Of a stretch of 64,000 nt of DNA, positions 36,632 to 44,450 are shown piece after piece. Each line of letters begins with the position of its first letter. The stretch's first letter is position 1. The notes below the pieces were generated by a model. The model saw only the letters and a program-made list of their open reading frames with translations. It had not been told where the DNA came from and did no database searches. The stretch is taken from assembly GCF_000828475.1 (NCBI RefSeq), contig NZ_AP014648.1:3235400-3299399 (forward strand), written 5' to 3'. This DNA comes from Methyloceanibacter caenitepidi (lineage in GTDB: Bacteria > Pseudomonadota > Alphaproteobacteria > Rhizobiales > Methyloligellaceae). A program made the translations under genes and the position numbers.

Positions 36632-36952
36632 TTGCAGTACGATCGAGCGCCTGGATCTTGCTGTCATCCGAATCTTGCGGAGCTCTACCGCCAGAAAGTC
36701 ATGAACCTCGCCGCCGCCCTGAAGGACGACAGCACGCGCCCAGAGGCTGCTGAATGCCTCCGCGAACTTATCCAAGAGCTCCGACTTGTGTCGAAGAATG
36801 GGAAGTTCCAGGTCGAGTTCTATGGCGAGCTGGCAGCCCTCCTCGACCTCGAAAACAAACGCCCCCATTCCAAGGAAACGGGGGCGCAAGTAACGTTGGT
36901 TGCGGGGGCCTGCAACCACCGAGAATTGGCCCTACCGCCGGTCCCGATTTGA
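36632..36952 (+). pseudogene. C-terminal relic of a large serine recombinase
   Basis: The frame from about 36665 reads HPNLAELYRQKVMNLAAAL, then RPEAAECLRELIQELRLV and VEFYGELAALLDLEN, which is the recognisable C-terminal end of resolvase/invertase-type serine site-specific recombinases. The catalytic N-terminal domain, recombinase domain and zinc ribbon are absent, so this is a fragment of about 95 residues. After VTLVAG it departs from the second relic at 57.5 kb. It indicates past insertion of a mobile element here. Confidence 0.75.
36807..36908. repeat. 102-bp direct repeat, left copy
   Basis: Matches 57536-57637 without gaps and with about five differences, four of them in the first 15 bases after the first ten. 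The last 12 bases equal the 3' end of the tRNA-fMet gene and the middle holds the tRNA's terminator hairpin (here with one mismatch in the stem). It encodes the end of the recombinase relic. Confidence 0.85.
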
Positions 36953-37006
36953 CGTTGAAGCTGTTAGCCGACAAGCAGCTTTATCTACACCTGAGCTACC
37001 GCGTCC
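36938..37006 (-). pseudogene. Possible degenerate tRNA
   Basis: On the minus strand the sequence begins GGACGCGGTAGCTCAGGTG, a typical acceptor/D-arm start, and continues with a GCTG...CAGC anticodon-like stem and an AACGTCAAATC T-loop-like piece. The acceptor stem does not close and the anticodon loop is the wrong size, so it is not a functional tRNA. It lies directly beyond the recombinase relic, as the intact tRNA-fMet does for the other copy. Confidence 0.3.
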
Positions 37007-37339
37007 TATCGGGCACGACTTTGGCCTCTGGCTGCCAAGTTCAGAACGCTATGCAGCTCCGCGCGGCGGGCTTTGAACCAGCTTACTTCACGTCTGCTTG
37101 CCAGAGCAAAGCTGACCTTTCCAACCGACGACCCGAAGTCCGCTTCTGATCCAAAGCGGACAACCCGCAGAGCAAATTGGTTCGGGCTTCAGATGGGTCA
37201 AACGATAGCCGGATGCTATTGGACTGGCAGTCCATTGCCGCGCATCTTTACGACAAGCCCCAAAAACGGGAGAGCGTTTCCTGGCGCGCCCCGATTGGCG
37301 ACTCCGAGGTTGAAGCGCTTGATAGACGACGGAAAATTC

Positions 37340-38056
37340 ATGCCTGAGACGCAGTTTGAAACACTTGAAGATGCTTTCGCGTATTGCCGGGACCTCGATG
37401 CGTCCCTCGCTGAGCGCCTTCGGCTGTTCTCCGACGCTTCGCGGGCATTGCACCCCGAAGGTCAGGACGTCGTCGACGGCTTGGCCGAACGGCTCAGAGC
37501 CTCCGATGCGTGGGCAGCGGCCCCGGCGCCCGGCGATCTCATGCCGAAATTTGCGCTGCCCGATGAGACCGGACACATTGTCCGTCTAGACGATCTCCTG
37601 GAATCGGGGCCAGCTGCAATCACCTTCCACCGCGGCCATTGGTGTCCTTATTGCCGTATTAGCACCCGAGCTCTCGCCGAGGTGCAGGACCAGATCGCCT
37701 CAGAAGGGGCCTCGATTGTTGCGATAACGCCCGAACGGGAGGCTTACGGCGCGCGTCTCAAAAGCGACTCTGGTATCCGCTATCCGGTGCTAGCAGACGT
37801 CGATAACGGGTACGCACTGTCCATTGGTCTGGCGATTTTCGTGGGCGCGCAGGTCGAAGCAGTAATGCGGCAGGCAGGCCGTGATCTGCCGAGTTACCAG
37901 GGCAACGATGGCTGGCTTCTGCCAATTCCGGCGACGTTTGTAGTGGCGCAGAACCGGCAAGTCGTCACGCGCTTTATTGACCCAGACTATCGTCGTCGCA
38001 TGGCGGTGGATGATCTACTGAGGGCTTTGAATTTGGCCCGCTCCAGAGGCGCCTAG
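37340..38056 (+). CDS. Peroxiredoxin-like (AhpC/TSA) protein, copy 1 (238 aa)
   Basis: Thioredoxin-fold AhpC/TSA protein with an ~85-residue helical N-terminal extension. The active region is FHRGHWCPYCRIST, a CxxC in the place of the peroxidatic Cys, as in the peroxiredoxin-like subfamily annotated as redoxins. The C-terminal LLPIPATFVVAQ and DPDYRRRMAVDDLL are conserved. ATG 37340 with GGAAAA upstream is preferred; the open frame extends left into relic DNA. A paralogue follows 110 bp downstream. Likely reduces peroxides or disulfides in the cytoplasm. Confidence 0.8.
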   Translation: MPETQFETLEDAFAYCRDLDASLAERLRLFSDASRALHPEGQDVVDGLAERLRASDAWAAAPAPGDLMPKFALPDETGHIVRLDDLLESGPAAITFHRGHWCPYCRISTRALAEVQDQIASEGASIVAITPEREAYGARLKSDSGIRYPVLADVDNGYALSIGLAIFVGAQVEAVMRQAGRDLPSYQGNDGWLLPIPATFVVAQNRQVVTRFIDPDYRRRMAVDDLLRALNLARSRGA

Positions 38057-38166
38057 CTTCCGAGCTGCGGTTTCGCCTCCCAACCCTGCTTTTCGAACCG
38101 GGCCCGCAATGGTATCCAGGGGACCAGGGCCTGCTGCCCAGGCGCAACCTTCAAGGTGCAGCCATC

Positions 38167-38886
38167 ATGGAGACGAAAATGGCCGCGCAGCCGCTGTCCG
38201 AGTTGCTTGAGGAGAAGTTCGTCGAGTGCCGTGACATGGACGGCTCCCTCGGTGAACGCCTACAAGCCTTCGCCGACGCCGTGCGCGAGATGGGAGAGGT
38301 CTTTCAGGTCTCTGTTGACGAGCTCGTGGCCCGCCTTCGCGAGCATAAGGTCGGCGAGCATGCACCCAAGGCCGGTGATCCCATGCCAAACTTCGTCTTG
38401 CCGGACGAGCGAGGTCATTTGGTGAGCCTCGGGGAGATGCTGAAGTCCGGTCCCGTCGCAGTTGTATTCCACCGTGGCCATTGGTGTCCTTACTGTCGAA
38501 TCAATACCAAGGCGCTCGCTGAGATTCAGGATCAGGTGGTGGCGCTGGGAGGCCAGATCGCAGCGATCATGCCTGATCGTCAGCACTACACGAGCGAACT
38601 ACGGGAGAGTTCTAGGGCCAAATTTCCGATTCTCACGGATTTCGACAACGGCTATGCGATGTCGCTGAATCTCGCATTTTGGGTGGGCGCAGAAATGCAG
38701 CAGATGATGTGCGAGGCAGGTTGGGACGTGGCGCCCTCGCAAGGCAGCGACACCTGGCTCCTGCCAATCCCGGCGACCTTCGTTGTTGGCACAGACGGTG
38801 TGGTCACGTCGCGCTTCGTCGATCCAGACTACCGCAAGCGCATGGCTATCGAAGACTTGCTGTCGGCACTGGCGCGGTCCCGCTAA
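38167..38886 (+). CDS. Peroxiredoxin-like (AhpC/TSA) protein, copy 2 (239 aa)
   Basis: Tandem paralogue of the preceding gene: the same FHRGHWCPYCRINTKALAEI active region, LTDFDNGYAMSL, LLPIPATFVVGTD and DPDYRKRMAIEDLL. By eye the two are roughly 55-60 percent identical from the CxxC onward and differ most in the N-terminal helices. The stop overlaps the convergent LysR gene's stop by 3 bp. LysR proteins near peroxiredoxins are often peroxide-responsive, but this one is not obviously OxyR. Confidence 0.8.
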   Translation: METKMAAQPLSELLEEKFVECRDMDGSLGERLQAFADAVREMGEVFQVSVDELVARLREHKVGEHAPKAGDPMPNFVLPDERGHLVSLGEMLKSGPVAVVFHRGHWCPYCRINTKALAEIQDQVVALGGQIAAIMPDRQHYTSELRESSRAKFPILTDFDNGYAMSLNLAFWVGAEMQQMMCEAGWDVAPSQGSDTWLLPIPATFVVGTDGVVTSRFVDPDYRKRMAIEDLLSALARSR

Positions 38887-39779
38887 GCCTCCGCGGTCTG
38901 AGTTCGCGACCAGTCATAGGCGCGCAACATCTTCATCATGGCGCCAGCGACCGCTGTGCGTTCGCGACCGGCGACTCCATAGAGATAGACGGTGCGCTCG
39001 AGATCGATGTCAGCGACCTGAATGCGCTTTAGGCCGATGGGGCTTTGGGTGCTTTCCGGCACGAATGCAACGCCAAACCCCGCCTCAAGCAGAGAGAAGA
39101 GGTCTGATTCAGCGCTGACTTCGTGGAAATGAGCAACCTCGATCTCGCGTTCGCGTAAGAGCCTTAGAAGGTCCTCTGTACTCTCACAATAAGTGCGGAT
39201 CATCAGACGTTCCTCGCGCAGTTCCTCCAGCCTGGCTGTCTGCTGTTGGGCCAGCTTGAGCTGGCTTGCCACGCCCAGATGAAATCCCTCGGAAAACAGA
39301 GGCCAGCGATCCAGTCGATCCCAGTCCTCTGCGATGGGCCCAGCGAGAGCAAGTTCTGCCTCACCCTTTTTGAGATAGTCGAGAACCTCGCTCGCACTGC
39401 CTCGCAGCAATTTCAGGTCAAGATTGCTGAATAGAGTGCCAAGTTCGACAACATGGGATGTGACCAGCGCCGGGTCGATCGTGGCCGACAGTGCGAGCCG
39501 AAGCGAGCCTACCTCGCCCTTCTTGATGGCTGAGGCCAAGGACCGCGCATTCATCGCGCTGTCGTAGCATTGCCGAAGGTGCGGTAACATCCTCTGGCCA
39601 AGCTCGGTCAGTTGAGCGTGTGGCCGCTCACGCCGAAACAGGTCGCCACCGAGTTCGCCCTCGAGTTGGCGAATGGCACGCGTCAACGAGGGCTGGGCCA
39701 CGTTGCACTGCTCGGCAGCTCGCGTGAAGTTCAGCTCTCGCGCTACAGCAAGAAAGTAGCGGACCTGGTGCATCTCCAT
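38883..39779 (-). CDS. LysR-family transcriptional regulator (298 aa)
   Basis: N-terminal winged helix MHQVRYFLAVARELNFTRAA ... CNVAQPSLTRAIRQLEGELG, then a LysR substrate-binding domain. ATG 39779 follows GGAG; the upstream extension is arginine-rich and unlikely to be translated. The effector domain has no OxyR-type redox cysteine pair that I can identify. It converges with the redoxin genes with overlapping stops, so antisense interference between the transcripts is possible. A tract of nine C lies ~105 bp upstream of its start. Confidence 0.9.
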   Translation of the reverse strand: MEMHQVRYFLAVARELNFTRAAEQCNVAQPSLTRAIRQLEGELGGDLFRRERPHAQLTELGQRMLPHLRQCYDSAMNARSLASAIKKGEVGSLRLALSATIDPALVTSHVVELGTLFSNLDLKLLRGSASEVLDYLKKGEAELALAGPIAEDWDRLDRWPLFSEGFHLGVASQLKLAQQQTARLEELREERLMIRTYCESTEDLLRLLREREIEVAHFHEVSAESDLFSLLEAGFGVAFVPESTQSPIGLKRIQVADIDLERTVYLYGVAGRERTAVAGAMMKMLRAYDWSRTQTAEA

Positions 39780-39968
39780 GCGAGTTGCTCCGCTAGGTGA
39801 TCGGGCCGAAGGGAGAGTGATTCTGAGAATAGCGCCGCGGCGCCGTCGCGCCAAGGTGTCGCCACTCGCGCACCGTCAAGTCCCCCCCCCTGAAAGATTG
39901 GATCTCGTCTGAGGTTTTACGCGCAACGGGTGCGAGCCGTCGAGGCCTTTATCTGTGCCGGAAAGAAG

Positions 39969-40009
39969 AGGATGTGACACCTTCCGGGGGGAAGAAGGTG
40001 TCACATCCT
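39969..40009 (+). other. Perfect 16-bp inverted repeat hairpin
   Basis: AGGATGTGACACCTTC pairs exactly with GAAGGTGTCACATCCT across a 9-base CGGGGGGAA loop. It is followed by TGAGGGGGG rather than a T-run, so it is not a classical terminator. It could be an RNA structure or a relic terminal repeat of an insertion element. Confidence 0.6.
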
Positions 40010-40099
40010 TGAGGGGGGCAGGAGGGAGGAGAGTTCGTCTCTGATTGAGAGGATCTCCTATGCGGGGCAGCAAATGAAATACCAGTTGGCTTCTTTGAT

Positions 40100-40135
40100 G
40101 ATAGCCAAAGGCTATCCCGTGCACGCTGTGCACGG
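40100..40135 (+). other. Two back-to-back perfect hairpins with 3-base loops
   Basis: GATAGCC-AAA-GGCTATC (40100-40116) is followed without a spacer by CCGTGCAC-GCT-GTGCACGG (40117-40135). Two perfect odd-spaced palindromes side by side could be operators for dimeric regulators or tandem RNA stem-loops. Confidence 0.55.
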
Positions 40136-40267
40136 TTTCAATAGCGACAAGGTATTGGGCAAGCGTGGGTGTCCGCCCCTACGTTGGGGGTGTTCCGAAC
40201 AGACACCTTGGCCAGCTGATCGGAACTTCCTCTACCCCCGGCCAGAGACACTCAAAGGAGACTTACA

Positions 40268-40372
40268 ATGAAAGAGATTCTCATCGCCTTGACCCTGGTT
40301 ACCACCTTTGCCGCTCCTGCCGCGATGGCTGAGGGTTTTCCGAATCCTTACCTGACGGAACAGTCCCGCTAG
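40268..40372 (+). CDS. Very short exported peptide (34 aa)
   Basis: A small gene with an excellent AAAGGAG ribosome site 8 bp before ATG 40268. The product starts with a complete signal peptide (MKEILIALTLVTTFAAPAAMA) and leaves a mature peptide of only 13 residues, EGFPNPYLTEQSR. It is followed by a strong terminator at 40419-40461. The combination of structured leader, ribosome site, signal peptide and terminator makes it a likely real transcript. Function unknown; candidate secreted or periplasmic micropeptide, or a leader peptide. Confidence 0.6.
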   Translation: MKEILIALTLVTTFAAPAAMAEGFPNPYLTEQSR

Positions 40373-40680
40373 GCAAGTGGCTTTGCAAAATGGGTGCGAC
40401 GACTGCACCCACCGTCCCAAGGGGCGCCCCTCCCGAGAGAGTCGGAGCGGGCGCCCTTTCTGCATCTGGCGTTCGGTCTCTCGCTGAAACTCCTGTCGCC
40501 GATGCACTAGGACCCTACGTACTGAGTACCGTCATCATAGACAGAAGGTATTGGGAAGACGAGTGCGCCATCGATAGCTTTCGATTGTTCCGGGACGAAC
40601 AAACAAAGCCCTTCGATCCGGTTCAGCTGTCACTAGATACGCCACAGAAACAACTTTGGCTCAAACATTGGAGATTGACG
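40373..40680. other. Gap between the two small exported-protein genes
   Basis: Contains the terminator at 40419-40461 and about 220 bp of promoter/leader sequence for the gene at 40681. An in-frame open extension exists upstream of that gene but has no ribosome site and crosses the terminator. Confidence 0.5.
40419..40461 (+). terminator. Rho-independent-type terminator after the 34-residue gene
   Basis: AAGGGGCGCCC and GGGCGCCCTTT form an 11-bp stem with a pairing inner loop, followed by a short CT-rich tail (TTTCT). Reads on the plus strand. Confidence 0.75.
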
Positions 40681-40917
40681 ATGCTTAAGATCTTCCCCGC
40701 AAAAAAGTGCGTCCTCGCAGTTCTGCTGATCGGCGCCTCTGCTGCCCCTGCGCTCGCGATGGGGCCGTTCTATATCATGTTCGACAACACGACGAAGCAG
40801 TGCGTCATGAGCCGCACGGCTCCTACCGACACCGCGAAATTCGCGATGATGGGTGAGTACAAGACCGAGGCCGATGCCAAGATGGCGATGGCCGGTATGA
40901 CGAAGTGTAAGGGTTAG
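40681..40917 (+). CDS. Small exported protein (78 aa)
   Basis: Begins with a signal peptide (KKCVLAVLLIGASAAPALA, cleavage near residue 26). The mature part is ~52 residues, methionine-rich, with two cysteines (QCVMSRTAPTD ... MTKCKG) that could form one disulfide. A repeated-looking MFDNTTKQC and EADAKMAMAGM suggest a small SPOR-like or helical fold, but I do not recognise the family. ATG 40681 starts the signal peptide; a terminator follows the stop at 26 bp. Confidence 0.7.
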   Translation: MLKIFPAKKCVLAVLLIGASAAPALAMGPFYIMFDNTTKQCVMSRTAPTDTAKFAMMGEYKTEADAKMAMAGMTKCKG

Positions 40918-40942
40918 TCGCTGTCCCCAACGATATTGCCAC

Positions 40943-40976
40943 AAGAGGGCGCTTAGCTTCGGTTAGGCGCCCTTCT
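40943..40976 (+). terminator. Terminator after the 78-residue exported protein
   Basis: AAGAGGGCGC and GCGCCCTTCTT pair around a TTAGCTTCGGTTAG loop, itself partly self-pairing, ending in a T-rich tail. Same style as the terminator at 40419-40461 (GGGCGCC core). Confidence 0.75.
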
Positions 40977-41532
40977 TGGTGTCCGAGTGCGCGACAAATG
41001 TGGATTAGGCATGAGTCTTACTCGTCGTGCCGTTCTCCTAACTACTAGACCGAGCGGCGCATTACGGCGCGGTCCTTCTTCTCCCATCTGAGCAAAAGCA
41101 GATGTCCGCTTTTGGCACTTGGCAGACTCCAATCGTGAGGCAGAGGATGTCCGCATAGGGACCCAAAGCGGTCGTCGCGGGCTGCTCAGCATATGAGATT
41201 GATCCACCAGAATGCGGTACACGCCGGCGACACTCCGGCTGGTGTCGGACTGGACCTACGGCATCTGGCTCGATCCTTTGGTTTTTCGGAACGCACTCAC
41301 TGCGAAGAACCAAGGCGACCTTGATCTACCGAAAGACCGGCAATCTGCGCGCGGTCCCGCTGCTGCTAGGACAATCAAGAATTGAGAGCACAGTTCGCTG
41401 CTTGTGAGTCGAAGTAGACGATGCCCTAGCTACTTCTGAAAATGTGGACGTATGAGTCCAGGGGTAGGGCAGACGCTGCTCTGCCCTATTCCCGCGGCCG
41501 CTCCGTACCAAGAGTTGCCGCATTGCGGCGAT
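40977..41532. other. Gene-free stretch with repeat debris
   Basis: No supported gene. Fragments of the dispersed motif (ATGTCCGCTTTTGGCACTTGGCAGAC) occur near 41099-41125. A GGGTAGGGCAGA...TCTGCCCTATTCCC hairpin (~41462-41492) lies 41 bp past the end of the minus-strand kinase gene and may act as its terminator. Confidence 0.5.
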
Positions 41533-44448
41533 TTACCTCCCCGTCTTCAGCAAACTCGAGCTGTCCCCTCCCACCCGTTTCGCACCTTCAGCCCACTTGC
41601 TCATCATGGCACGGAGCGTTGCGGGCGTGATTGGCTTTGGGAGATGATCGCTCATACCGGCTTCCCGGCACTTCTCCCATTGCGACGCGAGAGCTTGTGC
41701 GGTCATGGCAATGATCGGCAGGTGCTCGAAGCCGCGCATGGCACGGATGGTGCGGGTGGCCTGGAGGCCGTCCACATCCGGCATCTGGACGTCCATCAGC
41801 ACCATGTCGTAATTGCCGGTCTTCACGGCTTCGATCGCTTGCGCTCCGCCTGCCGCCTCGGAAATAACGTACCCCTCAGGCTCGAGCAGCGCCGAAACCA
41901 GGTCGCGGTTGAGATCGACATCGTCGACCACGAGTACGCGCGCTGCCGAACTGGACCTCTGGGGCTCATCCGCGCGATCATCGTCCGCTAGGGCCTGCGC
42001 GGCCATGCACGGTAGAGTGATCTCAAACCACACGGTGGTTCCTTTGCCCTCCACGCTCTCAACGCCCATCTTGCCGCCCATCATCTCCACAAGACGGTAG
42101 GAGATCGCCAGCCCGAGGCCCGTTCCGCCATACCGGCCGTGGATCGATGAGTTTGCTTGCGTGAAGCGATTGAAGATCGTTTCCACGCGCTCCGGATCGA
42201 TCCCGATTCCCGTGTCGCGCACCTCGATTCGCAAATGCTGGACCGAGTCCGAGTGCTCCGCCGCCGAGAGCGCAATGGTGACCGTGCCCTTGTCCGTAAA
42301 CTTCACCGCATTGTTGACCAGGTTGAGCAAAACCTGATGCAGGCGTCCCGGGTCTCCGAAATGCGCCTCGCCGACCGCATTTCCCCTCTCGATTTTGACC
42401 GTCAGGTTCTTCTCCTCGGCCATGAGGGAGACGCTCGCTGCAACCTCCTCAACCAACCTGACCATAGAGAATGGCACGGGATGGAGTTGGGCTGCGTCGG
42501 CCTCGAGGCTGGAGAAATCGAGAATGTCGTTGACCAGCGCGAGCAGCGCCCGGCTGGACGAGTCGATCGTGTTCGCGAAGCGCCTATCCTCGTCGCGAAG
42601 ACCCTTGCTCTTGGCGAGGAGCCCCGCGAAGCCCACGATAATGTTGAGCGGAGTCCTGAGCTCGTGGGTCATGTTGGCGAGAAACTCGGACTTGGCAATT
42701 GTCGCCGCCTCCGCTTCCGTACGCGCGAGTGCCAACTCCTCGTTGGACCGCTTCAGACGTGCGATGAACCGCTCCTCTCTTTGTCGCTCGATAGCCTTCT
42801 TGCGTGAGATGTCGCTGGTCATGCCGAGAAACAGCTGCTTGTCGCCCACTTGCATGGGGGACACGCCGAGTTCGATAGGGAAGGTCGTACCGTCTTTCCT
42901 GAGGGCGTGGACCTCTCGCCCCGCACCGATGATCTGGCCCTCGCCCGTGTCGAGGTAGTTCCGGATGTAGCCGTCATGCTCCCGGCGATAAGGCTCAGGC
43001 ATCAGGATACGGACGTTCTGTCCGATCACCTCGTCCTTCGAGTAGCCGAACATGCGCTCGGCGGCGGGATTAAAGCTTTGGACGATGCCAGCTTCGTCGA
43101 TGACGATGAGGCCGTCCGGTGCCGTCTGCATCACAGCCGAAAGTTGCGTGTTTAGATCGCTGAGCCTCTCATTGCTCTCGATAAGTGCTTTCGACTGCTC
43201 GCGCAGAGCCAACTCGCGATCGCTGATCTCGTCCGCCATGGCGCCGAAGGCCCGTGCGAGGTCTCCGGTCTCGTCATTGCGCTCGCGAACGCCACTCAGA
43301 TCGACGTCGCGACGACCGCGGCGCAAACTCACAGCCGCTGCCGTAACTTCCTTCAGTGGCCGCGTCATATAGCGCGACCAGAATACGGCGAGCGCCGTGC
43401 CACCCAGGATGAAAGCGACAGCCGTGAGAATTACCCGGATGGTGTCGGCGCCAATCTGCCGCTCGAGCCCCGACTCTGCCTCTATAACGCCCAGCGTGAG
43501 AAAACGGTCAGGCCGGTCGCCATCGATGACGATGCGTTTCTGGTGAAGCTGAGACTTGCCGTCGGCGCCGACGACGACGCTTTCCGTGTCCGGATCAATG
43601 TCACCAAGGCCCGGGTACGCGTCTTGAATAAGATGACGTTCGCCAAGGTCGAATCCAAAAGAAAGCGCCGGATCGGGATGGTACAGGTAGTCGCCGTCCG
43701 CGTTGGCGACCACCAGCCTCTGCCCTCTCTGCAGTACGGCTGCCATGCGGCGGAAATAATCCTGGGCATCAGCGTTGATGACGATCATCCCGAAGACTTC
43801 ACCGGTCTTGTCGTCGAAGACGGGTGTCGCGGCGCGAACCGTAGGCCGATGGGGCACCTCGAGTTCGCCGTACTCCCGGTTCAGGTTGACGTCGCTGAGA
43901 AACCGTTCGCCAGGTCTAAGCTCCAAGGTGCGTCTGAAATATGGACGTTCCGCTTTGCGCTGCAGCTTGCTCTCTGGTGTCCTCTGGATACCGTCCTCTG
44001 TCTTTTCCACGCGCACAATTTCTATGCCGTCGTCTGTGGCGGAAACAAACCGGATCTGGAAGTACTCGGGTCTCGCCTCGAGGAAACTTGTGAATATGTG
44101 CGCTAGGCGATTGCCCCAAAGCACCTCCGTGGAGTCATCCAGCGGGTCAATGCCGCCACTTTCTCTTGTACGGATTAGGCCCTGGATCGGCGGCATGGTG
44201 GATAGAATGGTCGTGTCCTGCTTGAGGCGGTCCAAAGAGGCCCCGAGACGGACCGATGCACGCTCCAAGGCCTCGGACGTTGCCAGCGCTTCCATCTGCT
44301 TCACGGCGGAGGAACTCGTCATGTACATGAGCGCAGCAACGCCTAGCGCTGTCACGCTGCCAAAGACGGACGCCCATATCGCCATCTTTGCCGCGAGGCT
44401 GAAGCGCATCCGCTTTGGCGTGGCAGCATTTTGCCGCTCTTCGGACAT
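41533..44448 (-). CDS. Hybrid sensor histidine kinase, Cache-HAMP-PAS-HisKA-HATPase-REC (971 aa)
   Basis: Membrane helices at ~18-45 and ~335-360 bracket a ~290-residue periplasmic double-Cache sensor domain. Then come HAMP (~360-415), a FixL-like PAS (FNPAAERMFGYSKDEVIGQN), the phospho-acceptor H-box FLANMTHELRTPLNIIVG, the ATPase (DTGIGIDPERVETIFNRF; GTGLGLAISYRLVEMMGG), and a C-terminal receiver (VLVVDDVDLNRDLV; phospho-Asp in VLMDVQMPDVDG). A hybrid kinase with receiver needs an HPt partner; one is encoded at 48768-49088. It is the last gene of a four-gene operon with glycosyltransferase and HlyD-like genes, starting 2 bp after the HlyD stop. Periplasmic ligand unknown. Confidence 0.9.
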   Translation of the reverse strand: MSEERQNAATPKRMRFSLAAKMAIWASVFGSVTALGVAALMYMTSSSAVKQMEALATSEALERASVRLGASLDRLKQDTTILSTMPPIQGLIRTRESGGIDPLDDSTEVLWGNRLAHIFTSFLEARPEYFQIRFVSATDDGIEIVRVEKTEDGIQRTPESKLQRKAERPYFRRTLELRPGERFLSDVNLNREYGELEVPHRPTVRAATPVFDDKTGEVFGMIVINADAQDYFRRMAAVLQRGQRLVVANADGDYLYHPDPALSFGFDLGERHLIQDAYPGLGDIDPDTESVVVGADGKSQLHQKRIVIDGDRPDRFLTLGVIEAESGLERQIGADTIRVILTAVAFILGGTALAVFWSRYMTRPLKEVTAAAVSLRRGRRDVDLSGVRERNDETGDLARAFGAMADEISDRELALREQSKALIESNERLSDLNTQLSAVMQTAPDGLIVIDEAGIVQSFNPAAERMFGYSKDEVIGQNVRILMPEPYRREHDGYIRNYLDTGEGQIIGAGREVHALRKDGTTFPIELGVSPMQVGDKQLFLGMTSDISRKKAIERQREERFIARLKRSNEELALARTEAEAATIAKSEFLANMTHELRTPLNIIVGFAGLLAKSKGLRDEDRRFANTIDSSSRALLALVNDILDFSSLEADAAQLHPVPFSMVRLVEEVAASVSLMAEEKNLTVKIERGNAVGEAHFGDPGRLHQVLLNLVNNAVKFTDKGTVTIALSAAEHSDSVQHLRIEVRDTGIGIDPERVETIFNRFTQANSSIHGRYGGTGLGLAISYRLVEMMGGKMGVESVEGKGTTVWFEITLPCMAAQALADDDRADEPQRSSSAARVLVVDDVDLNRDLVSALLEPEGYVISEAAGGAQAIEAVKTGNYDMVLMDVQMPDVDGLQATRTIRAMRGFEHLPIIAMTAQALASQWEKCREAGMSDHLPKPITPATLRAMMSKWAEGAKRVGGDSSSLLKTGR

Positions 44449-44450
44449 GG

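Larger units (their letters stand above)
39780..40267. other. Structured intergenic region upstream of a 34-residue exported peptide
   Basis: No protein gene is convincing here. The stretch contains a C9 homopolymer (39882-39890), a perfect 16-bp stem hairpin (39969-40009), two back-to-back perfect hairpins (40100-40135), and further GC-rich pairing around 40165-40215. This density suggests a structured 5' leader or small RNA for the gene starting at 40268. Confidence 0.55.

Noticed and set aside
39969-40009. Hairpin as a terminator of an upstream plus-strand gene
   Set aside because: No T-run follows and no plus-strand gene ends there; kept only as a structure.
40074-40271. 65-codon open frame overlapping the start of the 34-residue gene
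   Set aside because: It runs through the perfect hairpins and has no match; the downstream ribosome site clearly serves ATG 40268.
40390-40680. N-terminal extension of the 78-residue exported protein
   Set aside because: Would place translation through a terminator and ahead of an internal signal peptide.
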